Positions 1-12,515 of a DNA stretch of 64,000 nt are shown here, in pieces; within the stretch, counting starts at the first letter, position 1; each line of letters opens with the position of its first letter. The notes below the pieces were generated by a model. The model was not told the DNA's origin. It worked only from the letters and a program-made list of their open reading frames with translations, and searched no databases. The stretch is from Camellia lanceoleosa (Eukaryota; Streptophyta; Magnoliopsida; Ericales; Theaceae). Location of the stretch: positions 191,977,154 to 192,041,153 of the forward strand of contig CM045762.1 in NCBI GenBank assembly GCA_025200525.1, written 5' to 3'. Made by a program: the position numbers and the translations under genes.

Positions 1-949
1 TTGTCGCCTAATGTAGGGTTTTCAGCGACTAAAGTTTATTTAGTAGCCAAAAGTCACGGATTTTGGCGACGAAAAGCTTTTAGTCGCCAAAACTATAGCT
101 TTTGGCGACAAAAAAATGATTTAGTCGCCGAAAATAGGTGTGTTACCGACAAACAAACTTTTTGTAGCTAAAAGTGAACAATTTGGCGACTAAAACTGAA
201 TTTAGTCGGCAAAAGTAGGCTTTTTGGCGACAGAAAATATGTTTAGTCGCCCGAAGTACTTGTTCTGGGCGGAAATGAAGGTTTTCAGCGACAAACAAGC
301 ATTTAGTAGCCAAAAAGCATAGAAATGGCGACTAAAATTCAGTTTTAGTCGCCAAAAGGTCTCTCAAATTTTTTTTTAATAAATACTTTATTTTTTACAT
401 TAAATACATTAAAATAAAAGTATTTATTTATATATATAGTTTGTACTAAAACCGGCAAATTTAGTATATAAATAATATATGTCGCATTAATTTTCGCGTG
501 AGGATGGTGTGGCATAGTGGGGGAGAGAGTGTTGCAAAAAGTTTACAAAGTTGGGAAGTGAGAGATCACACGTTCGAAACTTGGCAGCAGCGCGGGGGCG
601 AAAATTTTTTTTTTCTGAAATGACTTTCAGCGACTAAAGTCATTAGTCGCCAAAGGTTTAAAATAATAAAATAAAAAATTAATATTGGCGACGAACACTT
701 TAGTCGGCAAAGATAAAATTCCCAAAACTGAAATTGACTATTGGCGACAAAATTTTTAGTCGCTGAAGAGGTTCCTATGGGCGACTAAAAGTGTTTTAGT
801 CGCCAAAGCCATTCCGCGACCAAGAATTGGCGACAACATGGGCGACCAAACTTTTTAGTCGGTAAAAGTGAATTTCTGACATTTGGCGACTAAAGTTGGA
901 CCTTTGGCGACTAAAAATTTAGTCGCCAAAGGTGTTTTTTCTTGTAGTG
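1..949. mobile_element. CACTA (En/Spm-type) transposon, terminal/subterminal region
   Basis: The stretch is packed with both orientations of the motif TTTAGTCGCCAAA / TTTGGCGACTAAA (more than 20 copies), the usual subterminal repeat pattern of CACTA elements to which the transposase binds. It stops abruptly at CTTGTAGTG (941-949), whose reverse complement CACTACAAGAAAA is the classic CACTA terminus. No reading frame is seen, so this is a non-autonomous copy or the distal end of a larger one. The other end, and so the 3-bp target duplication, lies outside the window. The class is inferred from the terminus and repeat architecture. Confidence 0.88.
510..581 (+). promoter_or_regulatory. tRNA-like A-box/B-box module inside the CACTA end
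   Basis: TGGCATAGTGGG (510-521) matches the RNA polymerase III A-box consensus TRGCNNAGYNGG fully, and CGTTCGAAACT (571-581) is close to the B-box GGTTCGANNCC. The spacing is about 50 bp, as in tRNA genes with a long variable arm. The sequence between does not fold as a proper tRNA by eye, so this is a tRNA-derived or tRNA-mimicking module. A similar module sits in the two CACTA copies near 47.5 and 53.2 kb. Whether it is transcribed is unknown. Confidence 0.5.
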
Positions 950-962
950 GCATGTATTTATA

Positions 963-1203
963 GGGGGTGTTTGAGAAGAAGTCTTTTTAACTTTTTTGAC
1001 TAAAATAGCACTAAAAGATGAAATAGGCTAAAATAGTTAATAAGATAAAATATCACATCAAACTCATAATTATTTCACTTTTTCTTTCACAAACGTAACA
1101 TCCAACTACAAAAAAATTCAATCATTTTTTCAAACACAAAAAATTTAGCCTATTAAAATAGTCAAAAACTAAAATAACCTACTAAAATAATAATTTCCCA
1201 AAC
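963..1203. repeat. MITE-like foldback, hAT-like family (copy 1)
   Basis: The left part GTGTTTGAGAAGAAGTC and the right end (reverse complement GTGTTTGGGAAATTATT) form imperfect terminal inverted repeats. The interior has mirrored CTAAAATAG and TAAAATAGTC motifs. The same motifs (GGCTATTTTAG / CTAAAATAGCC, TTTGAGAAG) recur at 37937-38191 and 40925-41215, so this is a dispersed family. No clear target duplication was found. The rest of 950-1611 is AT-rich with no gene visible. Confidence 0.5.
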
Positions 1204-2400
1204 ACTCACATAATTTACCTATAAAAAATTAAAAAATTACTAAAATAACTTATCCTAACCACCCAAGAACCCTAAATAAATGAGTGAGCATACGTGGTTA
1301 TGGAGGATCAAGTGCCAGCTTGGTCTGATGTGATGGTTTAAACTATTTTGTTTTAATTAAATAATTTGGGAGAAATTACTATTCAGTTTAATTTTATAAA
1401 AATAATTTTTAATAATCGATAAATTTTATAAATATTAATAAAGAAAGTTATAATTTTATTTTATTTTATTTTTTTATAAATTTATAATATAAGTCATGCT
1501 AACAAGTATTTCAATGACACTTGATAAGAAACAATTAATAATACTTTATTTTATTTAATAACTATCGAAAGTTATTAAATAATAAAAAACTAATAAATAT
1601 ATTCATTTTAAGGGAAAATTATCAAAAAGTCTTATATACCAAACTGTTACTCTTTATGGTCCCACATTGAATCTTTTGGATTGATAAGTCCTATTTTGCA
1701 CATTTGGTAGACAGCCAAGTCCCGTTTCAAATTATGTGAGGTGTGGGTAGACGGATTTGCCCTTTTTTGTTATTGGCTTGTACGCGTATTGTGGGATTAA
1801 GTGAATATTTTGTGGGATTCATTGCTTTGTCACGTTTGGTAAGTTGGATCTTATGTTTTGGGGTGTGACAATTCGTGGGTCGGGCTGAAGGATTATTGTG
1901 AGTTAGCAAAGTAGGGTTTCGTTGTTCTCTTGCTGGTGATGAGAGCTGCTGCAGTCGTCAACATTGCTTATCGTTGCAGGTACGTCATACGTTTATATGT
2001 TTTGGATAGTTAAGATGTCATTTCCCTTCAGAGGACGTGTGTCCATGATCACGTTTGTACATCCTTCACATTGTCACGGGGTTCTACTTATGTGAACATC
2101 GTGGGTTCCGCAGGGGGTTGATGTCGATGTTGTTTTGGTACAATGTGATAATCAGTATACAATTTTGAACGGTGTTAATGGGTTGGTTATGTTTGTGTGT
2201 TTGTTGTTGTGTGGTCATGAATATATGTTATTTATGAGGTGATGTATCTACATGTGTTTTTTCCCCTCCCCCCACCGTGTGTGCGGGGTGGGGGGATTCA
2301 GTTTTATTCAGTTCATTAGTGTATCGATTTTGTTTGGTACATTTTTTTTTTACATGTATAACATGTGTTTCACCGATGTCAGTGTCTGTGCTCGTAAGTA

Positions 2401-4377
2401 TGGAAGGGAGTTTGATGTTGTTGTGTTCTTATCGGAACATTAACGCAGCATACAATCTGTGGGATCATGGCACGTTTGCCGAATTAGTCGATTTTCTGTG
2501 TTCCAAGTTCAGCGGGATAGGTCCCCATAATGTGGGATTGTCGTACAAGATTCAGGGTTAAACAGTTTTACTTTACAAGATGATGTGGATTTGTAAAACC
2601 TTGTTAGTCTTGCCCGATCGTTCGGGTTGGGACACATTTGGGTGTTGATTGATCAGCATGGAAGGTTGGATAGCGTACGTGCGTATGGCGAACAACATAA
2701 TATGCAACCCAACCCGGTTTCCGGAATAATCGTGAATGACTAAGGAGAAAGTGAGGACGAGGTTGATTTGTTGCCTGATTTCTGCCCGCACAATAATAAA
2801 GTATTACTGACTGAATCATGGGCGCGGGGATTAACCCACGTCGGGCAATGCTTTGAGGGGGGTGCACATGAATTTCGAACGGTTTTGTACAAGTATGTCG
2901 TGGAGTTTGGGTTCAATTTCAAGTATGTTAAGAACGATTCCGTACGGGTAACAGCAGTGTGCTCCATGGTGGAGGATAAGGGATGCACGTGGTCTGTACA
3001 TGCTCAGGTGTTGAAACTGAATCAATTTTTCTACCTTCGCAAATGGAATAGTGTGCATAGTTGCGGTGTATCTATCCGGACATCAAATCATCCAAGGGTT
3101 GGATATGATATGGTTGCTGATATTATGGCAGCTCGTGTTCGGGACAGACCACTCACACGTCCAACTGATGTCATCTTAGATTTGAAAGATGATTATGGGT
3201 TGGACGTCAACTACCGGGTTGCGTGGTTAGGGGTTGAGAAGGCAAGGGGGGAATTGTTTGGCACCTATTCCGTATCGTTCAACCAATTGCGTGGTACCCA
3301 GTGATAGGACGTTCGCCAACGTGGTACCCAGTGATAGGACGTTCACGTTTGTGTCTGATCGAAACGTGGGACTCATGGAAGCAATGCCTACATTTTTCCC
3401 CATATCTCACCACGCATTCTGCCTCTAACATTTACAAAGAAATCTGCGGGACAAACTACGCTATGTGAACAGCATGCATCGGATTGGGCTTGTCAGCAAA
3501 TTATGTAAGTGTGCATACGCACCCACCATAACAACATTTAATCAAAAGGCCAACAAATTTCAACAATCTAGAAAAGCCATTGCTACAAAATTCCTTGCGG
3601 ATGCACATCCACAACACTGGGCGAACGCATTTTCCAGGTACGGACATATCCGTTACGCAACGTAAATATGAACATACCCAACAACAAACGAGCATGCTTT
3701 ATTGTTTAATTTTTTTCCCCCTTGGGTTTTGCAGAGGCAGACGATACGGTGAAATGAGCTCCAACGCCGCCGAGTCATTCAACTCTTGGATTTGCAAAGC
3801 ACAGAATCTACCAATCACCAGAATGGTTGATAGTATTAGAGGTCAGATTATGCGAAAAATGGTGAAACGGAGGGTGTCAGCCCACACATGGACTGGCGCA
3901 ATTTGTCCCAAAATGGAATCCCGGCTGGAAGAAGCTTACAACAAAAGTCGGGCATGGAAAGTTAGTCAGGCGAATAACGACGTGTACGAGATCCATTCAT
4001 ACCCATCTGTTATGGTGGACATCGGCAGGCGTACATGTTCATGTTTCCAGTGGCAAATAAATGAGTTTCCATGTGCGCATGCTATTGTTGCAGTGCGAAA
4101 AAACGGGAGAAACCTTGATGACATAGTCGTACCTTGGTACCATGTGTCCGAATACCGTTTGACGTATGCGCCCACCATCTACCCAATACCAATAGTTGAA
4201 AAACCACCATTTAACCCCACCGACTACGTCATTTACCCACCGAACGTCAAACGTCCACCCAGGAGGCCGAAGAAGAAGAGAATACCGTCCAAAGGTGAGA
4301 ATGTGCAACAAATACGGTGTGGAAGGTGTGGTCGTATAGGGAACCCTAATAAGAAGACCTGCAAGGAACCTATTTAG
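2401..4377 (+). pseudogene. MuDR-type MULE transposase, degenerate
   Basis: Segments in order: an N-terminal PB1-like stretch ending LSYKIQG (to ~2560); after a frameshift, the MuDR DNA-binding domain (2768-3304, e.g. FEGGAHEFRTVLYKYVVEFG); then the part after the first catalytic residues (FVSDRNVGLMEAM, 3349 on); then, across a 97-bp GT-AG intron (3638-3734), the SSNAAESFNSWI block, a SWIM zinc finger (CSCFQW..PCAHAI) and a C-terminal zinc knuckle. Lesions: frameshift near 2560; stops at 2594, 2741, 3302 and 3426; loss of the core between SFNQL and FVSDR that should hold the first catalytic acids; and a knuckle reading CGRCGRIGNPNKKTC with its His lost. The start is uncertain. Confidence 0.85.
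3291..3345. repeat. Short tandem duplication at the transposase deletion point
   Basis: A 25-bp unit beginning CGTGGTACCCAGTGATAGG occurs at 3291-3315 and again at 3321-3345. It sits exactly where the catalytic core of the transposase is missing, so the duplication and the deletion probably arose in the same repair event. It introduces the stop at 3302. Confidence 0.8.
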
Positions 4378-5767
4378 TCGCAATCCCAATACGTCGATAT
4401 CCCAATTTATATTAGTACGTTTTAAGTGGTTGTGTACTTCGTGCATACCATTAAATAAGAATGTGTTAATCACATACAGTTCAGTATTTAAATAAGTTAT
4501 TATATCAATGTTTTGTTCACCTATAAGTACAATTGGCTTAGAAATTTTGTTATGTTCTATCCTTTATGCAAATATAATTGCGTACTCTTGCTTAAGCCAT
4601 ATTTTAATTTTATCATAGTTTTGTTTTCACCACATGAATGAGTACCGTGGATGCAAGTACTATGCGTGTACGTTCAATACATCTATTCGTGCACTATGTT
4701 AGTTTACTTACGAATAACCGTACACACAAAGACAACATAAGGAAACTTGTGGAAAACCACCTTTATTTACAGTTAACAACGTTGTCCCACATCACTTACC
4801 ACATACCAATACTCACAACAATTACACTGTCACATGCAACTGCACATATAGGATACACACCTCGCACCTCAACCAATTACACTGCCAAATTCTGCCATCA
4901 TAATGTGTTACGCACGAGTGTTCATGCACTGGCAGTCCCTCACGGCACACTCAACTTTATACCACTACATGAACCGCCATAATGCAAAAACACACAATTG
5001 TGTACGTTACATGCAATGTATGTTCCACGTTAAAACACTGCCTTCCTAACCTTACTTAACATTTACTAAAACACTCGTTTACACCACACTCTCCCACGTC
5101 CACATCACTAACGTCTCAAAAAATTCATTACAATTTACCAACCACATAATGAACGTCGTACTACATTCACACAGACGCACATAACAGCCTTCCACATCAC
5201 ACTAATACAGTGCCATATATATTGTTCAACCCTGTAACACATACATACCGAACTGTTGTTCATGCACCACAATGGACTGGAACGTGTGCCTTATTTTAAG
5301 TAGTAAACCAATGTCACTCTGAGTAGGTTGACACGTTTTCCATCAACCGGTAACATTAGACACGAATGAATGTCCCAATGCATAACTCAAGGAAAATAAC
5401 CAAACAACATACTTGCAAACAACCACATCGGTCATCACAATACGCATATATTTCAAAGCCTTGCAACCAAAACAAATCATAATATTTTCCAAAAAATATG
5501 CCAGATAACGGCAGTCAAAATGCTATACACGCACGTGGTGTGTTAATTCAAGACAAAACATCCAACACACTAACCTAACAATCTGAACAAACCATAATCT
5601 GTGCTAATAATATAATGGCCATAACAAAAAAAGTAAATATTTGCACATCATAGCGCACACAATCTGAAAACCCATATTCGATGCTAATACTATAACCAGA
5701 TATTCATATGTGCACCTCTACACACCCTAAACGTTACCCACAACGCGTCAGATGTGCGTACCCTCAA
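4378..5767. other. Intergenic part of the MULE between convergent genes
   Basis: Between the transposase stop and the Ulp1-like stop there is AC-rich sequence without a credible gene. An open frame at 4638-4982 has no recognisable domain and a composition like the surrounding non-coding DNA. It probably holds the 3' untranslated regions of both genes. Confidence 0.5.
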
Positions 5768-8700
5768 TCAGGCCAGATCGTTCTTCAATCCACGCAGCGG
5801 GTCATTCACAAAAGACTTCACCATGATCGTCCGCAACACACTGCAGTTGCCCCCATGCAGCGATCTGCTAACGTCCACATGGCACACATACTGGCGCATC
5901 ATAGCACACACAATGATTGCACAATCAAGCCTGTCCAATAATATCACATTGCATGTTATTAATGTCGTAAGTATAAATTAAGACAATTCATTTTCTGTAC
6001 CAGGTTATGTCGTGGGGAAAATAAAAATGTGCTTACGATTCGGGACGTTGTTGGGGACAGTCCACCACTGATTCTAATGGCAGATCATACTCTTGAGTAT
6101 CAATCGAGTCATTTCCCATGGTCTGCCTCTGCACCTTTGACACAATGTTTTTCTACATCAACGCATACATACGTCAACCAACACAGTTTTCATGTGGACA
6201 CACACTCCCATACATTTTAACATGTACAAATCTTACCAGGGAAAGTGCCTCAATGTAGTGTACGTCCACAATTCCGCTTCTCATCCTCATCGAGTTAAAA
6301 TGGTTCCAACTCCTATCCTCAGTGTCGTACACGACCAGTGTCCAGTGTGAGTCTTTGCAAATTGGGAAATGTACGTAACAGAAGAGCTTTGCTGCATGTA
6401 GGTTGTCCAGCACATACCTATTCCTTGACCGTACGTTGTTATTCTTCATCATGTCCTGCATCACCATGCGAACAAGTTACACATTATGACATCCCATAAC
6501 CAAACATAACATTTACAGCCACAAACTTACTAGACATATACCACTGAAGAAATAAGATTTGTCTAGAGCATCAACGCCCTCATTTATCCTCTCCTGCTCA
6601 GCATTTAGCAGCACAACGTATGCATCGATCACCTGTGACATTTGTACATGTTGGATTCTTGCATGGTTGGGAAAAAAACAAAAACAAAAACAAAAACAAA
6701 AAACACATTGCATAAATAGCCATCTACGCGACTTACATTTCCCCGTATCTCAGATTGGCGAACAAGTGATTTCACATTGGTGAAATACAAAGCAACACCA
6801 TGACCATGCCCGTCCCACATCACAGCCCTATATACAGTCCACAACACACGTCATCTAGTTAACATATGGCAGTAGTAACGCTAAACCTAAATAATTGGTT
6901 TGTACATACCTATCATCATCTTTGTTATATGCGTCGGTGATCTTCTTTTTCTCCACAGCTGCCATCATTTTCCACACGGCGTGTCTGTTGTTAATGTCAA
7001 AGCCTGGCTTCTTCTTCGTTTGGACGTCAACATCATCCACATCAATTACATCTGTGCACCCACCATTTTTGGCATTGCAGTCTATGTTGCTCGTGATTGA
7101 AGGAACATGTACCATGTTCAATGTGCTTGCCTGCCCACTTACACATAGGCACTCAACCCCCGTCAGTGTTAATCCCTTTCTCACTTTGCATTTTACATCC
7201 CGTACAAACGAATTTTTTTGCAACATTCAACCTACCACCTTCTGCCATGTTTGGACTAATAACCACCACCTCTGTTCTAGCCATTACACCATGTTGTATT
7301 TCACTGATCCCGTTTGTTTGTTCTATTACCGGTGTAACATCCCAAACTGGAACTGCATTCCCAATAACTGCAAACACTCTGTTAGGGGTGGTGTTGTTTG
7401 TTAGGTCTGTAACATGTTCGTTCCCACTCAACCCATATTTCACATCTTCTGCATTCACATCTACACCACGGAATGCTTGCGTCACGTTATGCACTTTGCA
7501 CTCAGCAAGTTGCTCCTCCAAAACATTTACTGCCCTTTTCAATTCAACATTTTCAATGGTGAGTTTCTTCACCTTGTCGTCTTTAGCTTGCATCAAGCTA
7601 CCAAATCCTCCAACAAGATGCAAAGTTTACACCTCATTTGCCTACCTCAGTCTGTCCATTTCTGCACTTAACTCTGAAATCACACCGTCTTTCTCGTTAA
7701 TTTCTAATTCAAACTCCGCAATCTTCTCTGTAGTGTGGAAAACGTGTGGCCCCACGTCCATTACGTGCTTTCCTGCGTTTCGTGTAACATTCCTGCTTGG
7801 TGTCCAAACATGGACCGACGTTGAACCACGTTCCACATTCCTAACATAAATTCCACCGTCACCACCCATCACATTACCTTCCACACCCAGCACACTACCA
7901 CTGAATTCCTCAACTGCATTTCCCGCACTGCTAGCGCAGTTTACCCCATCCACCTCCAAAATCTTAACCTCATGGTCTTTTGTAATCAATCGTCCAGCTG
8001 TCACCTATAAACACCACATAAAAAATTCATGAACAATTTTCAAACGATGTCCCGTACACTTGTACACAAAATACCGTTACGCTATATATCATACAATCAT
8101 AACTACCATTTACAATTACCTCAAGATCCACATGTCCTAATAGATTGACCCCGCGTGCAGCTATTACTAACGTGGTAACATCACACTTGAGAAACCTGGG
8201 GAACGCGGCTGCGGATATGGGCGATATGATCGTTGAATGTTCACACAGCCAATACTGTACAAATAATAACTTCCGAATTAGGTACATGACTACGCCACAT
8301 GTATTATAAATAAATCATTTGCAATTAATGACACAACCAAAAAATAAATTATAAGCGTACCATCAATGCGACGACACATCCGGTTACTTTTTCAGATGTT
8401 CGATAGAAGTCCCTCACTGAACTCATCAACGAGCTACAGATTGCACCCGTCCAATCGTACGTTTTCATTGCATCCAAATTATCCACATATCGGATTAACG
8501 CCCAGCTGATTGTTTCCCCAGAATTTGAGAAGAATAATTTCCCACAAGCATATAAGCATAGCAACTTTGCGGTGTCTTCCACATCACGAGCAGTACTGCC
8601 CTCCACAGCTTCGACTAATAGGGTTCGTATCAATTTCGAGGTTATGTGACTAGTGTTACGACACCTACGTTGTACGAAGTCAGATGGTGGCTTAGGTCGG

Positions 8701-8774
8701 GGGGTCAAATCAAGGTAACCAAACCCACATTGGATCCCAAATATTAACTTGATGTCATCATCGCTTACACACAC
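5768..8774 (-). pseudogene. Ulp1/SENP-type (C48) cysteine protease gene carried by MULE, degenerate
   Basis: From the 5' side: a plant-mobile-domain/DUF1985-like part (8774-8349, e.g. LLCLYACGKLFF, YDWTGAICSSL), then across an intron YWLCEHSTIISPI..AFPRFLK (~8257-8134), a variable coiled-coil-like middle (8004-6855), and the Ulp1 peptidase at the 3' end. The peptidase shows HWTLVVYD (catalytic His, ~6340), HFNSM where family members have an Asp (here Asn), CPQQ (~6040, oxyanion Gln) and DCAIIVC (~5925, catalytic Cys). The stop is at 5768-5770. Exons end at GT-type donors. Active family members remove SUMO-like modifiers. The Asp-to-Asn change and frame breaks (e.g. near 8775) make activity unlikely. 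Confidence 0.75.
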
Positions 8775-8829
8775 GCTTCATCCTCCAACGCGAAATGTCC
8801 CGTCTCATACATTGTACGCCCGGATGATA

Positions 8830-10603
8830 TTTACCACCAGGTTGTCCCCTTTGCGAAACTCTGCGTGGTCAAGTTGATTTATCAAAATTACTTCAAACAA
8901 CAACCAGAACGGTGTTTTTTTAAGGTGGACAAGGTGTTCGTCTCGCAAATTCAGCGTGTACACCAACTTCACAATGCCTGCAGTGTTCGACCGGAAGTTG
9001 AGCCTTGTACAGTTACGCTTCGGTGTGACACTTGGACGATTAACAATTTTTGTATGTTTGAACAGGATCCGTCCTTGCCTACATACCCCAAGTTCGTTTG
9101 CCGTTGTTTTGCTGGCTGTATTTTGACGTTTACGCTCACATGAACGCGTCCATGGACTGTTTGTCCTCCTAACCCCTGCATTTCGAACATTAAATCAAAT
9201 ATCAGTTTCATAAGCAGAACGTTCTAAACACAATGTCTTGGAAACTACATTACAATACTATAACATGTCAACACCATATGTTACAATGTAAACGTACGCA
9301 CAACAACACACACACGGTTGACAACAAAATAAGGCAGAGGATGTACGTAATTTAAATCGATATACATGGTAAACAACAAAAAGACTCATCACAGTAACTA
9401 AACTTATTCAAATACAACATTTGAGTAACCACGTCCCACCAACAACAAGAACAAAATTAAGATATTGTCACATAACATTTTATATTAAAGTTTGACTTTT
9501 TAATGTACACAAAGTACATATCAAACAGTTATAACGAAATAGACATACCAACATCCACCCCACGTAACACATCGTAATTTAAAAATGGCCACATGCAAAT
9601 CATGGCCAAACCCCACGAAAATGTGCCTTTCACATCAGTATGAATTTAGATGCATGACAACACGCGTGTATCGTTTCACCCAACGTAACATTGAGAGCCA
9701 CACAAAGCCATACATGGATGCCCCACAAGCATTTCATAGACAAGTTGGCATATTAATGTCGACCACATCAAACTACATGGATGCCTCACAAATACACACA
9801 CTACATTATTAACACACCCCACCACACTCTACGTTTTAATGGGAAATTCAGTTTGTCTCTATGTAAGCGACACCACACACCAACCCACCAAAACAACCAC
9901 GTACTACAACCTATTGATTTGACCAACATAATAAGCACTAACACACGTCATATGCAACCAATATCAAGAACCAAAAAGGTGGATTCCAGTCATCGTCGAT
10001 GAGTGTGAATAAGTTTTGTAAACAAGAAACAAATCATAAATTCTGTAAACAAAATCAGGTAATTACATTTACCAGTCATCGTCGATGAGTACGAATAAGA
10101 TATTCCTCCAACGTAATCTTTCCCTAAATGTCGTAAGGTCGTCACATCGCACCACTCTTTAGGGTTTTATCCCAAACCAAAACTGCAGAAACAACACAGG
10201 GAATGCAGATGCAACATTTTGAATCACCAAATCTTTGGAAAGCCACACCAAATCTCCACCGTGGGAACCGATTGACGGAATTTGAATTTTGAACCACCGA
10301 ATCTAACCCCTTAATTTTAGGGCAAGATTTATTTACCTACCAATTAGGTGGTTTTTCCAAATTGGGGATTTCAAACGTTAACGGGGCAGGGCACCGTGGG
10401 TCTCGTTTGTATATGTTAAAGTCTCTCAATGTGACACCCAACCACATTCATCCGTCACATTAACACTGTCAAACCCCCATACGCACTATACTCAATGGCA
10501 TTATAGTCATTCGATGTACATGAGGACCAAGTGGTGTATAAGAAAATATTTAGGACCATCTAGACCATAAGTTCAAAAAAGGGGATTTACCAGTCAATGC
10601 CCC
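8830..10603. other. Right terminal non-coding part of the MULE
   Basis: This part lies upstream of the protease gene and should hold its promoter and the right element end. Open frames here (8865-9143 +, 9585-9812 +) have no recognisable domain. A short repeat, CAGTCATCGTCGATGAGT, occurs at about 9990 and 10075. No other structure was recognised. Confidence 0.4.
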
Positions 10604-11191
10604 TTATTTTAATTAATAGATTAAAAATAAAAAATATTACACTTCAAAAATATTAACTTTTCAAAATTATACTTTGATTTTTTTTTTTTTAGAATATCAA
10701 TTGTCATAATTATACTTTTGTATACAAATTTAAGAGAAAGGCAAAATAAAAAATTTATATTATTTTAATCATTGATTTTTAAAAATGAACTAATATTTTG
10801 AGACAATAATAAATAAAATAAGAGATAATATTTTGAGATAATAAAAGTACATCTTATCAAGTGCCTAATGAGCCCTCATTAGCATTAGTCATATAGATTG
10901 TTAGATCTAGGAATGGTTATGGGTCAGGTTTTGAATGAGTTTCTGGCCTCGTATCATATCGGGGGTAAGACAAATCGGGGGTAACGGTAGTAGGGTAGGA
11001 GGTGGGTTGATATTTTAAGGTGAAAAATAAAAATATGAATAAAAATTATAGATAATATAACATATAATGAATAATAATTTATACTGAATGAAAATTATAT
11101 TATATAAGATAGAAAATAAATAATTAAAAATTAATATTAAGTATAATGTTTTAGTATTTTAACTTTATTATAATAAAAAATAAAAAAAATT
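10604..11191. other. AT-rich spacer
   Basis: Very AT-rich sequence between two transposons. A GC-richer island near 10900-11000 (GGGGGTAAGACAAATCGGGG) is repeated imperfectly but not identifiable. No gene was seen. Confidence 0.5.
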
Positions 11192-11379
11192 GAGAAATTT
11201 GGCTATAAACCCCCTTTACCTTCCTTTCATTGTTAGAAGGACTAAGAAAAAAATTATACTTTTTAAACCCCCTCATAATTATAAAGTCTTGCATAAAGGA
11301 CAAAATTTATTATTTAAATATTTTATCAGACTATTATACCCTCACATATGCACAATCCAGATACAAAATTTATCTTCTC

Positions 11380-11565
11380 TCTCGTCTCTCACTTCTAACC
11401 CTAGCTTCCTCCATGGCCGGAGCTGTGTCATTCCTAAGCTCCGACGATCTCTCTCCGCATCTTCTCAACTTTCCTCCTTCAACTCTCCTTCAACTGTTCA
11501 TCTTCTATCTCGTCTCTCTCTTCTAACCCTAGCTTTCTCCATGGCCGGAGCTGTGGAGAACTTGC
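11380..11565 (+). pseudogene. Captured and duplicated gene-start fragment (MAGAV...)
   Basis: A CT-rich leader followed by TCCATGGCCGGAGCTGTG occurs twice, near 11411 and 11539, about 128 bp apart. Each copy gives an ATG in good context followed by Ala-Gly-Ala-Val, typical of a real 5' UTR and coding start. The frames then diverge: one continues SFLSSDDLSPHLLNF, the other ENLQIALIH and runs into the microsatellite. No domain is recognisable, so the donor gene is unknown. Confidence 0.45.
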
Positions 11566-11577
11566 AAATCGCGCTGA

Positions 11578-11850
11578 TACATATATATATATATACGTGT
11601 GTGTGTGTGTGTGTGTGTGTGTTTTGAGATTTGAATTCGAATATATATGTGTTTTGAGATTTGAATTCGAATATATATATCTACATATTTCGATCTGTAA
11701 TCTAAATATATATATCTATATTTATGTGTGTGTTTGTGTGTTTTGAGATTTGAATTCGAATATATATATGTTTTGAGATTTGAATTCGAATAGATATATA
11801 TCTACATATTCCGATCTGTAATCTATATATATATGTGTGTGTGTTTTGAG
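11578..11850. repeat. TA/GT microsatellite with 29-bp-scale tandem units
   Basis: (TA)n is followed by (GT)n at 11580-11622. Then at least four units built on TTTTGAGATTTGAATTCGAA plus TA dinucleotides follow (11622, 11651, 11742, 11771), interspersed with GATCTGTAATCTA. Confidence 0.85.
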
Positions 11851-12224
11851 TCTTTAAGATCGGAGATTTGAATGATTGCATAGATCGGTCTCGGCGATCA
11901 TTTGATTCGAACTCAAAAGCTCAAAGATTTAAAGTAAAATCTGAAAAATCTGTGTGTATGAAAAATCTCAAGATTTTTGAAAGCTCAAAGTTTCAAAAAT
12001 CTGAAAAATCTGTAAAATCTGAAGAATCGGGGTATGAAAAATTGAGATTTCTCTAAAATTTTCAGATTATAGGCCTGATTCAAGGATTATAGGCATGATT
12101 CAAGGATTATAGGCATGATTCAATGTTTTTCAGAGTAAACATCGATTGATTCAAGGATTATAGGCTTGATTCAAAGCTCAAAGCTCAAAGTTTCATCGAT
12201 TTTTCAGAGTAAACATCAAATTTC

Positions 12225-12515
12225 ATTTGATAGAACCAGAGTAAAATTTTACTCTGGTTCTATTGCTCTGTTTTTTTCATTTGACAGAACTAGAGTAAAA
12301 TTTTATTTTTAGCTTCAGAGTCTCACAGTTTACTTATTTTTCAGAGTAAAATTTTACTTTTATACAGAGTAAAATTTTACTTTTAGTTTCAAAGTGTAAA
12401 ATTTTACTCTCATTCAGAGTAAAATTTTACTTTCATACAGAGTAAAATTTTACTTTAGTTTCAGAGTATAAAATTTTACTTTCATACAGAGTAAAATTTT
12501 ACTCTGAAATACATA
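12225..12515. repeat. Minisatellite built on palindromic GTAAAATTTTAC
   Basis: At least eight copies of CAGAGTAAAATTTTACT with short CATA or AGTTT spacers. The core GTAAAATTTTAC is a perfect 12-bp palindrome, so each unit can fold back. Confidence 0.85.

Larger units (their letters stand above)
1612..10603. mobile_element. 9-kb MULE carrying transposase and Ulp1-type protease genes
   Basis: The left end begins GGGAAAATTAT and the right end finishes with CCCC. The flanking 9-mers are TCATTTTAA (1603-1611) and TTATTTTAA (10604-10612), an 8/9 match, which is the target duplication size of Mutator-like elements. Inside are a decayed MuDR-type transposase on the + strand and a decayed Ulp1-type protease on the - strand, with convergent 3' ends. 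Long terminal inverted repeats are not obvious, as in the known 'non-TIR' MULE groups. ULP-bearing MULEs of this kind are known in plants (described as Kaonashi in Arabidopsis). All genes are broken, so the copy is not autonomous now. Confidence 0.85.

Noticed and set aside
510..581. A genuine tRNA gene
   Set aside because: A- and B-boxes match but I could not draw acceptor and anticodon stems.
4638..4982. 114-codon open frame inside the MULE
   Set aside because: No domain, composition like flanking non-coding AC-rich DNA, lies in the expected intergenic/3' UTR region.
6895..7849. Long + strand open frames (169 and 250 codons)
   Set aside because: They are antisense to the middle exons of the Ulp1-type gene, whose - strand frames show the recognisable family sequence.
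8865..9143. 92-codon + strand open frame
   Set aside because: No recognisable domain and lies in the leader region of the - strand Ulp1-type gene.
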